A DNA stretch of 35,537 nt from Anaerolineae bacterium (GCA_018648605.1 JABGQU010000014.1:1-35537), one strand, 5' to 3'. Positions 1 to 8,655 are shown, counted from the stretch's first letter. Numbers and translations: made by a program. The notes: generated from the sequence alone by a model not told the origin.

Positions 1-152
1 TTCTCCTGTTTGCAAGATAGCTATTTTTACCTCAATTTAGATGCAATCGCCCTGGCTTGTAGATACTCCAAGCGAAATATGGTCTTGCCAAGAGCCAAAA
101 AACCTTTGGGTATCATAAGGATGATTACCGGCAGGCATTGCAATACATCAGC

Positions 153-1160
153 TTACTGTTCCCAACTCAAAAACGCATCCAAAATGTGCAAGTTAATCTC
201 AAAATCCGTATCAAGATGATTTCTTAACTCAATATCCACAGCCGGGATATGCTTCACTGATGAAGCCCAATCTGTCAGATTGCCACTATAATCACAGCCC
301 GTAGCGTAGGGGGGATATAAATAAGGGCTAACACGATGGAGCGCTTTCGCCAAACGTTCAGAGGGGGCATAGGGCGGTACACCGCCTGCAAAAATACCCA
401 ACGCCGCGCTATGATAACTAATAAGTGCTTCAAAATCATGCAGGTTGATGAAGTTCATCAAGGCAATTGTCTCCGGCTCAGAGCCAGCGTGCGTGCCGCC
501 CGTCGTTGGGAGGTAATTCCAGCAGCCGTCACGATCCCATTCTTTTTTCCAGTGATAGGGGAAGTTATGGTTCAGATCAACGCCTCTTTCATTGACACGC
601 CCTTCATAATCATGCGCGCGTTCATCCCCATCGGGGTTGAGACTGCGTAAGATATAGAGCGTCATATCGCTGGGGATCAATTCTGGGTGCTCACCGAGAT
701 GGGCGATCAATTCATCCGCGAGGGCGATCGTATTCCACTCGTAGCCACCATGAATGCCCGCCACGATCAGGCGTTCGCGCGCGCCGTTCCCAAAGCGAAA
801 AACTTCCAAAGGGCGCCCTACAACTGAATAACCGATCACTTGCGCACGCCCTGTTGTCGCTTCGATCGTAATGCTGGGCGCAGTCGGCGTTTTCCCAACG
901 ATCTGCGTACCGCGCGGGTTCGGCGTCACGCTTGGGAGCAGATAAGAAGTAGGCGGTAGAATCTGTGTGGCTGCAGGAAGAACGGTAGCTGTTGGGGACA
1001 AGTCACTATTTTGATTAACGGGAGCAAGCACAGGGCGCGTACGAGGCGCACTGTCTTCTCCTCCCAAATAAAGGAAGGCTGCTAATCCCAGTCCACCCAA
1101 TATATTCAACGACCAGACCCCGATCAAGAAAAATGGTGCGCGCTTTTTCTTTCGTGTCAC
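153..1160 (-). CDS. M14-family zinc carboxypeptidase, membrane-anchored
   Basis: Likely exported metallopeptidase that removes C-terminal residues or cleaves cell-wall peptides. An N-terminal basic stretch (RKKKR) precedes one hydrophobic segment (FFLIGVWSLNILGGLGLAAF), so the catalytic part is probably held outside the membrane. M14 landmarks appear in order: a GIHGGYEWN zinc-ligand region, SLNPDGDERAHDYEGR, RGVDLNHNFP (family usually DLNRNFP), GGTHAGSEPET, the third zinc ligand in SYHS, and the catalytic glutamate in DIELR. An ATG exists at 1208, but it lies 48 bases inside the upstream cinA-like gene. The GTG at 1160 overlaps the cinA stop as TAGTG and suits translational coupling, so I chose it (335 aa). 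Substrate unknown. Family assignment is firm; start and cellular role are inference. Confidence 0.85.
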   Translation of the reverse strand: MTRKKKRAPFFLIGVWSLNILGGLGLAAFLYLGGEDSAPRTRPVLAPVNQNSDLSPTATVLPAATQILPPTSYLLPSVTPNPRGTQIVGKTPTAPSITIEATTGRAQVIGYSVVGRPLEVFRFGNGARERLIVAGIHGGYEWNTIALADELIAHLGEHPELIPSDMTLYILRSLNPDGDERAHDYEGRVNERGVDLNHNFPYHWKKEWDRDGCWNYLPTTGGTHAGSEPETIALMNFINLHDFEALISYHSAALGIFAGGVPPYAPSERLAKALHRVSPYLYPPYATGCDYSGNLTDWASSVKHIPAVDIELRNHLDTDFEINLHILDAFLSWEQ

Positions 1161-2305
1161 TAGATCACCGCCCGCCGCAAGATATTGATGGCGATATTTG
1201 GCGCCCAACGCAGCGCATTTTTCGGATGCCCACCATAACGCAGCGTGCGCGCCTTTTCGGTTTCGGGGGTAAGCAAAACCAGCTCGGCAGTTTGGGTTTC
1301 GTCGCTTGGGAAAAAGGCAACGCCCAAGGCAGCATCTGCGCCCTGCTCACTTTTGAGTTTTTGCAACGCAGGGAGCAACTCTTTGGGGGCAAACAGGCGG
1401 TCTTCTGCGATCAACAAATTGGGATGCGCTTCTTTTTTAAGCTGACGGGAGAGCCGCCCATCCAAACCGGATTCGAGCGTGACAAGCTTCCAGCCGCGTT
1501 TTTCCAGCGCAGCGAGCATAGCGCCCGCCAATGTATCTTGGTCTGTGCCAAAGATAATTTTCCCCAGTCTTTGGCGGATCTCGTTTTCCACTTCGGCGAG
1601 CATCGCGTTAGCTTCAGCTTCTGTCTTTGCCTTAGCAGCCAGGCGGATATCCACCACGCCCGTATGCGCTGCCAAGCCAACGGTGGGGTTTCTCAAAAGC
1701 TCAAGGTCGCCGATCTTTTCATCCAGATCACCTTCGCCAATACCGGAGGTATGCAGCAAACGCACCTTGATGATCTCATCAAAACCGTAGCGTTTTTGAA
1801 GATAGGGGATGACAGAATCGTGCAGGATGGTTTCCATCTCGCGCGGCACACCCGGCAGAGAAATGACAGCGCTACGTTCAGTTTCTACAATAAAACAGGG
1901 CGCAGTACCAACCGGATTTTCCAGCGCGATTGAGCCTTGCGGCACATAGGCTTGCCGTTTTTGGTTTTCGCTGGGTGTGCGGCCATATAGCGAAACGCGT
2001 TTTGAAATCTGCTCCCAAAGCTCTTCTCGAAACTCGCTTTGGAGACCTGTTGCGAGTGCTACCGCATCGCGTGTGGGGTCATCTACTGTGGGTCCCAGCC
2101 CGCCAGTGGTGATGACGATCTCAGATCGGTGCAGCGACTCACGGATGGTTTCCGCAATACGTTCAACATTATCACCGATGGTGATCGTGCGGTATAAATC
2201 CACGCCAAGGTCGCGCAAATTGCGCGCGATATAGCGGGTGTTCGTATCTACAATTTCACCGAGAAGAATTTCAGTGCCGATAGTGATAATTTCTGCTCTT
2301 GGCAT
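1160..2305 (-). CDS. cinA: CinA-family protein with degenerate C-terminal amidohydrolase domain
   Basis: The N-terminal two thirds are the MoaB/MogA-like CinA domain: ITIGTEILLGEIVDTNT near residue 7 and VITTGGLGPTVDDPTRDA near residue 64 are diagnostic. In full-length CinA the C-terminal PncC domain deamidates nicotinamide mononucleotide, and the N-terminal domain is an ADP-ribose pyrophosphatase-like unit. Here the C-terminal domain is short (about 115 residues instead of about 160), and the AESCTGG active-site motif has become LESGLDG. The GIAGPDGG region is also not recognisable (GVAFFPSDE in its place). Deamidase activity is therefore doubtful, while the N-terminal domain looks intact. 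A ribosome-binding site (AAAGG) lies 7 bases before the ATG. It overlaps the M14 peptidase gene downstream. Confidence 0.9.
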   Translation of the reverse strand: MPRAEIITIGTEILLGEIVDTNTRYIARNLRDLGVDLYRTITIGDNVERIAETIRESLHRSEIVITTGGLGPTVDDPTRDAVALATGLQSEFREELWEQISKRVSLYGRTPSENQKRQAYVPQGSIALENPVGTAPCFIVETERSAVISLPGVPREMETILHDSVIPYLQKRYGFDEIIKVRLLHTSGIGEGDLDEKIGDLELLRNPTVGLAAHTGVVDIRLAAKAKTEAEANAMLAEVENEIRQRLGKIIFGTDQDTLAGAMLAALEKRGWKLVTLESGLDGRLSRQLKKEAHPNLLIAEDRLFAPKELLPALQKLKSEQGADAALGVAFFPSDETQTAELVLLTPETEKARTLRYGGHPKNALRWAPNIAINILRRAVI

Positions 2306-2330
2306 AAGAGAACCTTTATTTCATATTGAT

Positions 2331-2401
2331 CCCCCGCTTGCAGGGGAGGCTAGGTAGGGCGAGTATCCCCCCTCTAACTCCCCCCATAAACAGGGGGAGA
2401 A
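2331..2401. repeat. Bipartite C/G-rich palindromic repeat, copy A
   Basis: Two G/C-rich hairpins in tandem fill the gap between the AMP nucleosidase and cinA-like genes. The first is CCCC-GCTTGCA-GGGG at 2332-2346. The second has arms CTCCCCC (2378-2384) and GGGGGAG (2393-2399) around CATAAACA. Copy B at 16671-16751 has the same two-hairpin plan and a nearly identical second unit. It could act as a transcription terminator or mRNA stabiliser; no function is proven. Confidence 0.75.
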
Positions 2402-2404
2402 GCA

Positions 2405-3181
2405 CTAAAATCTTAAATGCTTAACCGTCAAACCATGATTGATCAACTCATTCAACGAGTCGATCCCCAACCGCAAATGTTCTTCAACATATTCTTCGGT
2501 CACTTTTTGGTCGCTTTCCGCAGTTTTGACTCCAGTTGCGAGCATCGGGCGATCAGAAACAAGCAATAAAGCCCCGGTCGGGATCTCGTTGGCAAAACCG
2601 GTGATAAAGAGCGTGGCGGTCTCCATATCAATTGCCATGGCACGCACGCGCTCAAGATAATTCTTGAAATCCTCGTCATGCTCCCACACACGGCGGTTCG
2701 TCGAATAGACCGTCCCCGTCCAATAGTCACGCTCATGGTTGCGGATGGTCGTCGAAACTGCCTTCTGCAAATTAAAGGCGGGCAAAGCTGGCACTTCAGG
2801 CGGGTAATAATCTGTCGATGTTCCCTCACCACGAATAGCGGCTATCGGTAGAACCAAATCACCGATCGCCGTTTTTCTTTTTAAACCGCCACATTTGCCC
2901 AAAAAAAGCGCCGCTTTCGGCGAAACTGCGCTGAGCAAATCCATAATTAAGGCGGCGTTGGGGCTGCCGATCCCAAAATTGATCAGAGTGATGCCGTTCG
3001 CGGTCACGTTGGGCATTGGCTTTTCGTGTCCCTTGATCGGCGCGTCGTACCATTCAGCAAAAAGGTGCAAATAATGCTCAAAGTTTGTCAGCAAGATATG
3101 CTCGGCAAAATCATCGAGGGCAGTCCCTGTGTAACGTGGCAACCAATCTTTTACAATTTCAGATTTATTTTTCAAAGTCAT
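2405..3181 (-). CDS. amn: AMP nucleosidase (short form)
   Basis: Predicted to hydrolyse AMP to adenine and ribose 5-phosphate in the cytoplasm. The whole 258-residue protein matches the short AMP nucleosidase form common in Bacteroidetes, which lacks the N-terminal domain of the E. coli enzyme. Family-typical segments are WLPRYTGT, LTNFEHYLHLFAEWYDAPI, INFGIGSPNAALIMDLLSA, LFLGKCGGLKRK, AAIRGEGTSTDYYPPEVPA and the nucleoside-phosphorylase-fold motif AIDMETATLF. I chose the ATG at 3181 because the conserved block begins there and it sits one base after the upstream stop (TGA-T-ATG). The open frame to 3265 only adds residues overlapping the upstream gene. Tight coupling to the reductase gene suggests co-expression. 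Identity is confident from motif memory, not from a search. Confidence 0.88.
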   Translation of the reverse strand: MTLKNKSEIVKDWLPRYTGTALDDFAEHILLTNFEHYLHLFAEWYDAPIKGHEKPMPNVTANGITLINFGIGSPNAALIMDLLSAVSPKAALFLGKCGGLKRKTAIGDLVLPIAAIRGEGTSTDYYPPEVPALPAFNLQKAVSTTIRNHERDYWTGTVYSTNRRVWEHDEDFKNYLERVRAMAIDMETATLFITGFANEIPTGALLLVSDRPMLATGVKTAESDQKVTEEYVEEHLRLGIDSLNELINHGLTVKHLRF

Positions 3182-3182
3182 A

Positions 3183-4172
3183 TCAAAACTCCACATTCTG
3201 CCCAAGATTGAACTTCTCGGCATTTTGAAGCGCAAGCTGGGCGGCCAACGCATCCTGCACGGCAACGCCCACCGATTTAAAGAAAGTGATTTCTTCAGCG
3301 GATTGACGCGCGCGTGCTTTACCGAGAATCAAATCGCCGAGTTCGGTCATGGCATTAGGGTCGAGATACTTCTCCCGAATCGCTGCCCCGATTTCGCCTG
3401 CTTCCGCTAAAATGGCATTTTTTTCGTCAATAAAAACCGATGCGCTAACCAGCAGCTCTGGCGGATTTTCGATCATCTCGAGCGTATAGGAACCAATCCC
3501 ATTGATGTGCGTGCCCGGGCGCACATCCGCTACCTGATAAACGGGTGAAGTGGATGTTGTTGCAGTGCAGATAATGTCTGTGCTGGAAAGCGCCTCTTTT
3601 GCGTCACGGGCGATGCGAATATCGGCAGGGATCGGTGTAAGTCCACTCATCTCATCTACAAATTTCTGTGCACTTTTTTCATCTGTATCCACAATCCAAA
3701 CTGTTTTAATCTCTCGAACATTAGAAACCGCTTCAAGCTGAGTGCGCCCCTGTGCGCCCGCGCCAAAGATGGTGACAGTATGGCTATCGGGGCGTGCTAG
3801 CAGGTCGGTAGCTGCGCCAGATGCCGCGCCTGTGCGAATGGCGGTAAGGGTACTGCCTTCAAGCAAGGCAAGAGTCTTGCCGCTTTGGGCATCTAAAACG
3901 AGCACAGCGGCTTGAATAAAACTCAGTCCGCGCGATGGGTTCTTCGGAAAGAGGGAAACGATCTTGATCGTGAGCGCGTCGTTCCCTTCTGGATCGTGGA
4001 CATAAGCGGGCATAAAGAGGCTCGTGGCTTCTTCAGGAGCAATTGGCAGCGCGGTGCGTAAAGGGATTTCGGCATGTCCACCACTGAGGGCTGCGTAGGC
4101 TTTTTTCATGGCTTCAATGGCAGCGCGCATGGGCAATGCCTGACGGGTTTCTTTGGCATTAAGAATTTTCAT
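3183..4172 (-). CDS. Ornithine cyclodeaminase/mu-crystallin family oxidoreductase
   Basis: NAD(P)-dependent enzyme of the OCD/mu-crystallin family, which includes ornithine cyclodeaminase, L-alanine dehydrogenase and ketimine reductases. With the start at 4172 (329 aa), Lys70 in TIKIVS, Arg113 in LTAIRTGAASG and the dinucleotide-binding GAGAQG at 137-142 fall where the family expects them. The later segment reads HINGIGSYTLEMIENP rather than the aspartate-containing form of true ornithine cyclodeaminases, so imine/ketimine reductase or amino-acid dehydrogenase activity is likelier than ornithine cyclisation. The longer frame to 4283 runs through the terminator hairpin at 4243-4271 and is unlikely. 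It is the first gene of a two-gene unit with AMP nucleosidase. Substrate undetermined. Confidence 0.85.
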   Translation of the reverse strand: MKILNAKETRQALPMRAAIEAMKKAYAALSGGHAEIPLRTALPIAPEEATSLFMPAYVHDPEGNDALTIKIVSLFPKNPSRGLSFIQAAVLVLDAQSGKTLALLEGSTLTAIRTGAASGAATDLLARPDSHTVTIFGAGAQGRTQLEAVSNVREIKTVWIVDTDEKSAQKFVDEMSGLTPIPADIRIARDAKEALSSTDIICTATTSTSPVYQVADVRPGTHINGIGSYTLEMIENPPELLVSASVFIDEKNAILAEAGEIGAAIREKYLDPNAMTELGDLILGKARARQSAEEITFFKSVGVAVQDALAAQLALQNAEKFNLGQNVEF

Positions 4173-4237
4173 GAGGTTTATTTTACCTGATAACCCTTTC
4201 TCACTTTCGGACAAATATCCCGCCGAGGTAAGATTAA

Positions 4238-4271
4238 GAAAAAAAGGCTGCTCGCGGAGCGAGCAGCCTTT
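4238..4271 (-). terminator. Rho-independent terminator of the first liv operon
   Basis: Perfect 13-bp stem, arms 4243-4255 (AAAGGCTGCTCGC) and 4259-4271 (GCGAGCAGCCTTT), with a 3-nt loop. On the minus strand it is followed by a T-run (complement of the A-run at 4239-4245). It lies 41 bases past the livF stop and ends the livKHMGF transcript. Confidence 0.92.
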
Positions 4272-4311
4272 GATCCTGAACAAGTTTCTGGGAACTTGTT
4301 ATTGTAAGAGA

Positions 4312-5025
4312 TCAGTCCATGCCGAGGTAGGCTTTCTGGACCATCTCATTTTGTTTGAGTGCGGCAGCGTCGTCATGCAAGACGATCTGTCCGGTTTGTA
4401 AAACATAGCCACGATTAGCAATAGAGAGCGCCATGAGCGCATTTTGCTCAACAAGAAGAATCGTGGTGCCTTCTTTGTTGATCTCTACGATAGCATCGAA
4501 GACTGCATCTACGAGCACAGGAGCGAGCCCCATAGAGGGTTCATCGAGCATGAGCAGGCGCGGACTTGTCATCATGGCGCGTCCGGTAGCAAGCATTTGC
4601 TGTTCACCACCAGAGAGCGTACCAGCAACTTGCTTACGGCGCTCTTTGAGACGCGGAAAAAGCTCAAATACTCTTTCAAAATCGCGCGCGATGCCTTCTT
4701 TGTCGTTACGGCTATAGGCGCCCATTTCAAGATTTTCTTGCACGGTAAGTTTTGCGAAAACACCGCGTCCTTCGGGAACCATTGCCATTCTCTGGTAAAC
4801 AAGATCATGCGCGGGGACACCGGTAATATCATTACCGAGATAAGAAATTGATCCCTCACGCGGAGTTAATAAGCCACTAATTGTACGAAGGGTAGTGGTT
4901 TTCCCAGCTCCGTTGGCGCCGATCAGGGTGACGATTTCACCCTCTTCAACGGTCAGGGAGATGCCTTTTAGGGCATGGATATTGCCATAGTAGGTATGGA
5001 TGTCATTAATTTCTAGCATTGCCAT
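4312..5025 (-). CDS. livF: HAAT-family ABC transporter ATP-binding protein LivF, system 1
   Basis: Cytoplasmic ATPase that powers uptake by the LivKHMGF-type transporter. At 237 residues it has LivF length. Motifs: Walker A GANGAGKT near residue 37, MVPEGRGVFAKLTVQENL typical of LivF, signature LSGGEQQM, Walker B LLMLDEPSMGLAP, and the LivF-type LLVEQN switch region. The ATG at 5025 has GGGAG 8 bases upstream; an in-frame ATG two codons later is less well placed. It is the last gene of the operon, 17 bases after livG and followed by a strong terminator. The cargo cannot be read from the ATPase; amino acids, amides and aromatic acids are all carried by this family. Confidence 0.93.
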   Translation of the reverse strand: MAMLEINDIHTYYGNIHALKGISLTVEEGEIVTLIGANGAGKTTTLRTISGLLTPREGSISYLGNDITGVPAHDLVYQRMAMVPEGRGVFAKLTVQENLEMGAYSRNDKEGIARDFERVFELFPRLKERRKQVAGTLSGGEQQMLATGRAMMTSPRLLMLDEPSMGLAPVLVDAVFDAIVEINKEGTTILLVEQNALMALSIANRGYVLQTGQIVLHDDAAALKQNEMVQKAYLGMD

Positions 5026-5042
5026 TTGGTCTACTCCCTGTT

Positions 5043-5843
5043 CTAAGCTTTCTCGGCTTCAAGATTCAAGCCGGAAGCTGCGCCGCGCCCCAAATAGGCT
5101 TCGATCACCCTGGGGTTACGTTGAATATCAAGCGGTGTACCTTCGGCGATCTTTGTCCCGAAGTCCATTACCCAAATCTCTTCACTGATGCCCATGACCA
5201 CTTTCATATCATGTTCGATCAGCAGGATGGTAATCTCCAACTCATCACGCAAGCGACGGATGAAGTGCATCAGATCAATAGATTCGTTCGGGTTCATGCC
5301 CGCAGTCGGTTCGTCAAGCAAGAGCAATTTTGGCTTGCTAGCAAGCGCACGGGCAATTTCAAGACGACGCTGCGCGCCGTAAGGCAAGTTATGCGCTACC
5401 TGATCGCCCAAGCCTTCCAAACCAACAAAGTTCAACAAGCGGATGGCTTCTGCAAGCGCTTCTTCTTCTTCCTTGAGGAAGCGTTTGCTTTTGTATAGGG
5501 CTTCAAACCAGAAGGTTTTCAGATGAGGATGCTGACCAACCAGAATATTTTCAATTGCCGTCATTTTTGAAAAGAGACGGATATTTTGATAGGTCCGCGA
5601 AATCCCATGTTGGGTAATACGATCGGTACCCAGACCCTGAATATAACGCCCATCGAAGATAATCTCGCCTTCGGTTGGTTTATAGAAACCGGTAATGCAG
5701 TTAAAGAAGGTTGTTTTACCTGCGCCGTTCGGTCCAATAACGCTGGAGATGGAATGTTCTTGAACATCAATTTCAAATTGATTGACAGCGACCAAACCAC
5801 CAAAGCGTTTGGTTACATTTCGAGTTTGTAGAATTACTCCCAT
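5043..5843 (-). CDS. livG: HAAT-family ABC transporter ATP-binding protein LivG, system 1
   Basis: Second ATPase of transporter 1, pairing with LivF. At 266 residues it shows Walker A GPNGAGKT near residue 38, the LivG-type TFFNCITGFYKPTEGEI, GISRTYQNIRLF, a signature variant LPYGAQRRLEIARAL (LivG proteins commonly have YGxQRR instead of LSGGQ), Walker B LLLLDEPTAGMNPNE and the H-loop ILLIEHDM. The start at 5843 has AGGAG 6 bases upstream. It begins 9 bases after the livM stop. Nothing unusual apart from an alanine-rich tail. Confidence 0.93.
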   Translation of the reverse strand: MGVILQTRNVTKRFGGLVAVNQFEIDVQEHSISSVIGPNGAGKTTFFNCITGFYKPTEGEIIFDGRYIQGLGTDRITQHGISRTYQNIRLFSKMTAIENILVGQHPHLKTFWFEALYKSKRFLKEEEEALAEAIRLLNFVGLEGLGDQVAHNLPYGAQRRLEIARALASKPKLLLLDEPTAGMNPNESIDLMHFIRRLRDELEITILLIEHDMKVVMGISEEIWVMDFGTKIAEGTPLDIQRNPRVIEAYLGRGAASGLNLEAEKA

Positions 5844-5852
5844 AATAATCTC

Positions 5853-7574
5853 CTAGCCTTCCGACTTAGCAGCTTGTTCGGTAAGAAAATCTTTTTCATC
5901 TTTTATTTCTTGCCTCCGCCTTGCTTCGGGCATAAAACCGTCAGGCTTTACGATCATCATAATAATAAGCAGGATACCGTACATGAGCAAACGATATTCC
6001 GCAAACTCACGCAACATTTCAGGCAATCCGATCAGGATAATCGCGCCAACGACAACACCGGGGATACTTCCCAACCCACCGACAATGATAAGTGCCAGCG
6101 CATTGATGGAGATAAGGATGTTGAAACTATGTGGAAAAATATTTCCCAAACGAGCCGCAAAGATCGATCCCGCAAGAGCGGAGAATGCCGCACCGATAGA
6201 GAATGCCAGCAATTTGGTCTGCACCAGATTAATGCCCATCGCTTCAGCAACATCTTCATCTTCACGCATTGCCATCCACTGACGACCAAGACGCGAATCC
6301 CGCAAGCGGATGGTTACAAATGCCGCAAGAACCGCACCCAAGACAACGAGATAATACATCGCTTGTGGGCTATTCATGGATAAGCCAAAGAATTCAGGTT
6401 GAGGGATGTGGAGAACACCTTGAGCACCACCGCCAAGAGGGGCAAGCCAATTGGAGAGTGCCAGAATTCGAATGATCTCGCCAAAACCAAGTGTAACAAT
6501 CGCAAGATAGTCGCCGCGCATACGGAGAACGGGGAAACCTAAGAGCACGCCCCAAAGAACACCAACAAGCATGGCAAAGGGGAGTGCTGTCCAGAAATTC
6601 AAGTCGCTACGTCCAAGTACGCCAGTGGTTGTTAGGATACCCATCGTGTAAGCGCCAAAAGCGAAAAACGCAACATAACCGAGATCAAGCAAACCAGCGT
6701 AACCAACAACGATATTCAAGCCCAGACCCATCATGACATACATACCGATGATGAAAAGTGCCTGGCTCAGGAAGAGACCCACCAGCCATGGAAGGGCCGC
6801 AACAAAAATAACTGCCATTACTGTAATGACGATACGCCCGGTTTTCTGTTTCTCTACAGGCATAGCAGCCCATTTTTGACTCGTTGCGGTTTTGATACCC
6901 ATATACCCAAAAGCAAAAGTGAGCGCAAAAAGCACGATCGCTGCTACAGGGTTGAGAGCTTTTTGTGTAAAGAGAATTTTATTAAAGCTTGTTCCTGAAT
7001 ACTTAAAGAGCTCACGGATAACCTGGGAAACATTCTCAGAGAATAAACCAACGCTAAAGACCCAGATCAAACCATTAATCCAGCCACGTCGAATTTTTTC
7101 AGGCAGACGAATAAAGGAAACGCCGAGCAAGCCCATCAAACCGAAGAGAAAGAAGAGTAAAACATTGCCAAAAAGAAATCCTTGTCCAAAGGTAAGGAAC
7201 GCAAGCGAATCTGGCGAGAAGTTTACAAACATTTCTCGCAAATGAAAAACGCCTTCTTCACTAGCCTGAACCACAAATAGTTGGACAACAATGTTGAAAA
7301 GGATTAAGGATACACTGGACATCGCACCCGTAAGAAAACCGGCTACATAGGTGGAAGCATCGTCTTCATCCTTGAACTGCTGCGCGATAAGAACACCTGC
7401 ACCAACAGCTCCAAGCACGAGGAAAACGTGCCCTAAAGAAACAAAGGTGCCAATCAGATTACGCAGAGAGAAGGTTATGACAACACCAACAGCGGTAAGA
7501 TAAATGGCTACAATACCACCGAGGAGGGCAAATTTCTGAATAAGAGGGAATTTTTCCTGAAGTGTATTAAACAT
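5853..7574 (-). CDS. livM: HAAT-family permease LivM with large N-terminal membrane extension, system 1
   Basis: Membrane subunit that forms the translocation path with LivH. The LivM core begins near residue 245: GLGLNIVVGYAGLLDLGYVA (283-302) and the cytoplasmic-loop region VTLGFGEIIRIL are hallmarks. Classical LivM is roughly 300-425 residues; this one is 573. The first 240 residues hold about six hydrophobic segments (for example 15-36, 45-64, 77-102, 127-154, 165-178, 208-227) that are not part of the usual fold. The start has GAGGT upstream and the frame is continuous, so I see no sign of an assembly fusion. Operon position: 13 bases after livH, 9 before livG. The role of the extension is unknown. 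Confidence 0.9.
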   Translation of the reverse strand: MFNTLQEKFPLIQKFALLGGIVAIYLTAVGVVITFSLRNLIGTFVSLGHVFLVLGAVGAGVLIAQQFKDEDDASTYVAGFLTGAMSSVSLILFNIVVQLFVVQASEEGVFHLREMFVNFSPDSLAFLTFGQGFLFGNVLLFFLFGLMGLLGVSFIRLPEKIRRGWINGLIWVFSVGLFSENVSQVIRELFKYSGTSFNKILFTQKALNPVAAIVLFALTFAFGYMGIKTATSQKWAAMPVEKQKTGRIVITVMAVIFVAALPWLVGLFLSQALFIIGMYVMMGLGLNIVVGYAGLLDLGYVAFFAFGAYTMGILTTTGVLGRSDLNFWTALPFAMLVGVLWGVLLGFPVLRMRGDYLAIVTLGFGEIIRILALSNWLAPLGGGAQGVLHIPQPEFFGLSMNSPQAMYYLVVLGAVLAAFVTIRLRDSRLGRQWMAMREDEDVAEAMGINLVQTKLLAFSIGAAFSALAGSIFAARLGNIFPHSFNILISINALALIIVGGLGSIPGVVVGAIILIGLPEMLREFAEYRLLMYGILLIIMMIVKPDGFMPEARRRQEIKDEKDFLTEQAAKSEG

Positions 7575-7587
7575 ATTGATACCTCAC

Positions 7588-8655
7588 TCAGGCTTTCGTC
7601 TCTGACAACCGTTCGCCAAAAATACCTTGCGGGCGGAAGATCAGAATAAGAACAAGGATCGTGAAGGCAAAAGCATCACGTAGTTGATTCACTGCGGGGA
7701 TTCCTAGACCTTCAAGAATTAAGTTTGGACCAATTGCTTCGAAAACACCGAGGAAGAGTCCACCGACCATAGCACCAGGTATATTTCCAATGCCGCCAAG
7801 AACAGCAGCGGTAAAGGCTTTAATACCAGGGATAAAGCCCATGAAGAAAAAGACGCCTTGCGGACGGAATATCCCGTTGAAGACACCTGCCGCACCAGCT
7901 AACGCACCGCCAATAGCAAAGGTGATCATAATGGTCTTGTCAACATCGATCCCCATCAAGCGGGCAACTTCTTTGTCCTCAGAGACAGCGCGCATTGCTT
8001 TTCCAATTTTTGTTCGTTCAATAAAAAAGAAAAGTGCAGCCATCAAAAGAATGGCGGCAACCAGAACAACGATCTGTGTATAAGGGATTGCAAAGCCCGC
8101 TACATTCCAATATTGCCCATCTAATGCAGGGATGATGGGATAAGATTGAAATTCAGCGCCATACAAACCACGGAATGTGTATTCAATAGTAAAGGAGGCG
8201 CCAATGGCTGTAATCAGGGGAACCAGTCGAGGCGCACCACGCAAAGGGCGATAAGCAACACGTTCAACAACCACATTTAAGACCATTGAGACAGATGCCG
8301 CAAGAAGAATAAGCAATAATACTGCCCAAACAGGGTGTGTAGCAAGAAAACCCGATGCTGCCATACTGTTTGCCAGAAAAACAGCCGTAAATGCGCCTGC
8401 CATATAAACATCGCCGTGAGCAAAGTTGATCATCAGCAAAATGCCATAGACCAATGTATAACCCAGTGCAATTAGTGCGTAAATACTACCTTGTGCCAAG
8501 CCTGCAAAGACAAGAGTAACCCATTGCCCACTAGTATACTTGGCAGCGCCGATAGAGTTAAAAATACCGACGATAATGACAACAACAGCAGCCAATTGAA
8601 AAACTCTCAGAAAAAAATCGACCCAAGAGAAACGGTCAAAATATTGTTTTAGCAT
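7588..8655 (-). CDS. livH: HAAT-family permease LivH, system 1
   Basis: Second membrane subunit of transporter 1. The hallmark LivH segment ALIALGYTLVYGILLMINFA followed by HGDVYMAGAF appears after an extra N-terminal membrane segment (FLRVFQLAAVVVIIVGIF), making 355 residues against about 290-310 for most LivH. The cytoplasmic coupling region KAMRAVSEDKEVARLMGIDV and the C-terminal AVLGGIGNIPGAMVGGLFLG are typical. GGGAG lies 7-8 bases before the ATG. A stem-loop separates it from livK upstream, suggesting lower expression than the binding protein. Confidence 0.92.
   Translation of the reverse strand: MLKQYFDRFSWVDFFLRVFQLAAVVVIIVGIFNSIGAAKYTSGQWVTLVFAGLAQGSIYALIALGYTLVYGILLMINFAHGDVYMAGAFTAVFLANSMAASGFLATHPVWAVLLLILLAASVSMVLNVVVERVAYRPLRGAPRLVPLITAIGASFTIEYTFRGLYGAEFQSYPIIPALDGQYWNVAGFAIPYTQIVVLVAAILLMAALFFFIERTKIGKAMRAVSEDKEVARLMGIDVDKTIMITFAIGGALAGAAGVFNGIFRPQGVFFFMGFIPGIKAFTAAVLGGIGNIPGAMVGGLFLGVFEAIGPNLILEGLGIPAVNQLRDAFAFTILVLILIFRPQGIFGERLSETKA

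Noticed and set aside
1-152. Short frames at the left edge (69 codons plus strand; 29 codons minus strand after the M14 stop)
   Set aside because: No start signal or recognisable sequence; the plus frame overlaps the end of the M14 gene.
1133-1933. Plus-strand 266-codon open frame
   Set aside because: Antisense to the cinA-like gene, whose N-terminal motifs are unmistakable.
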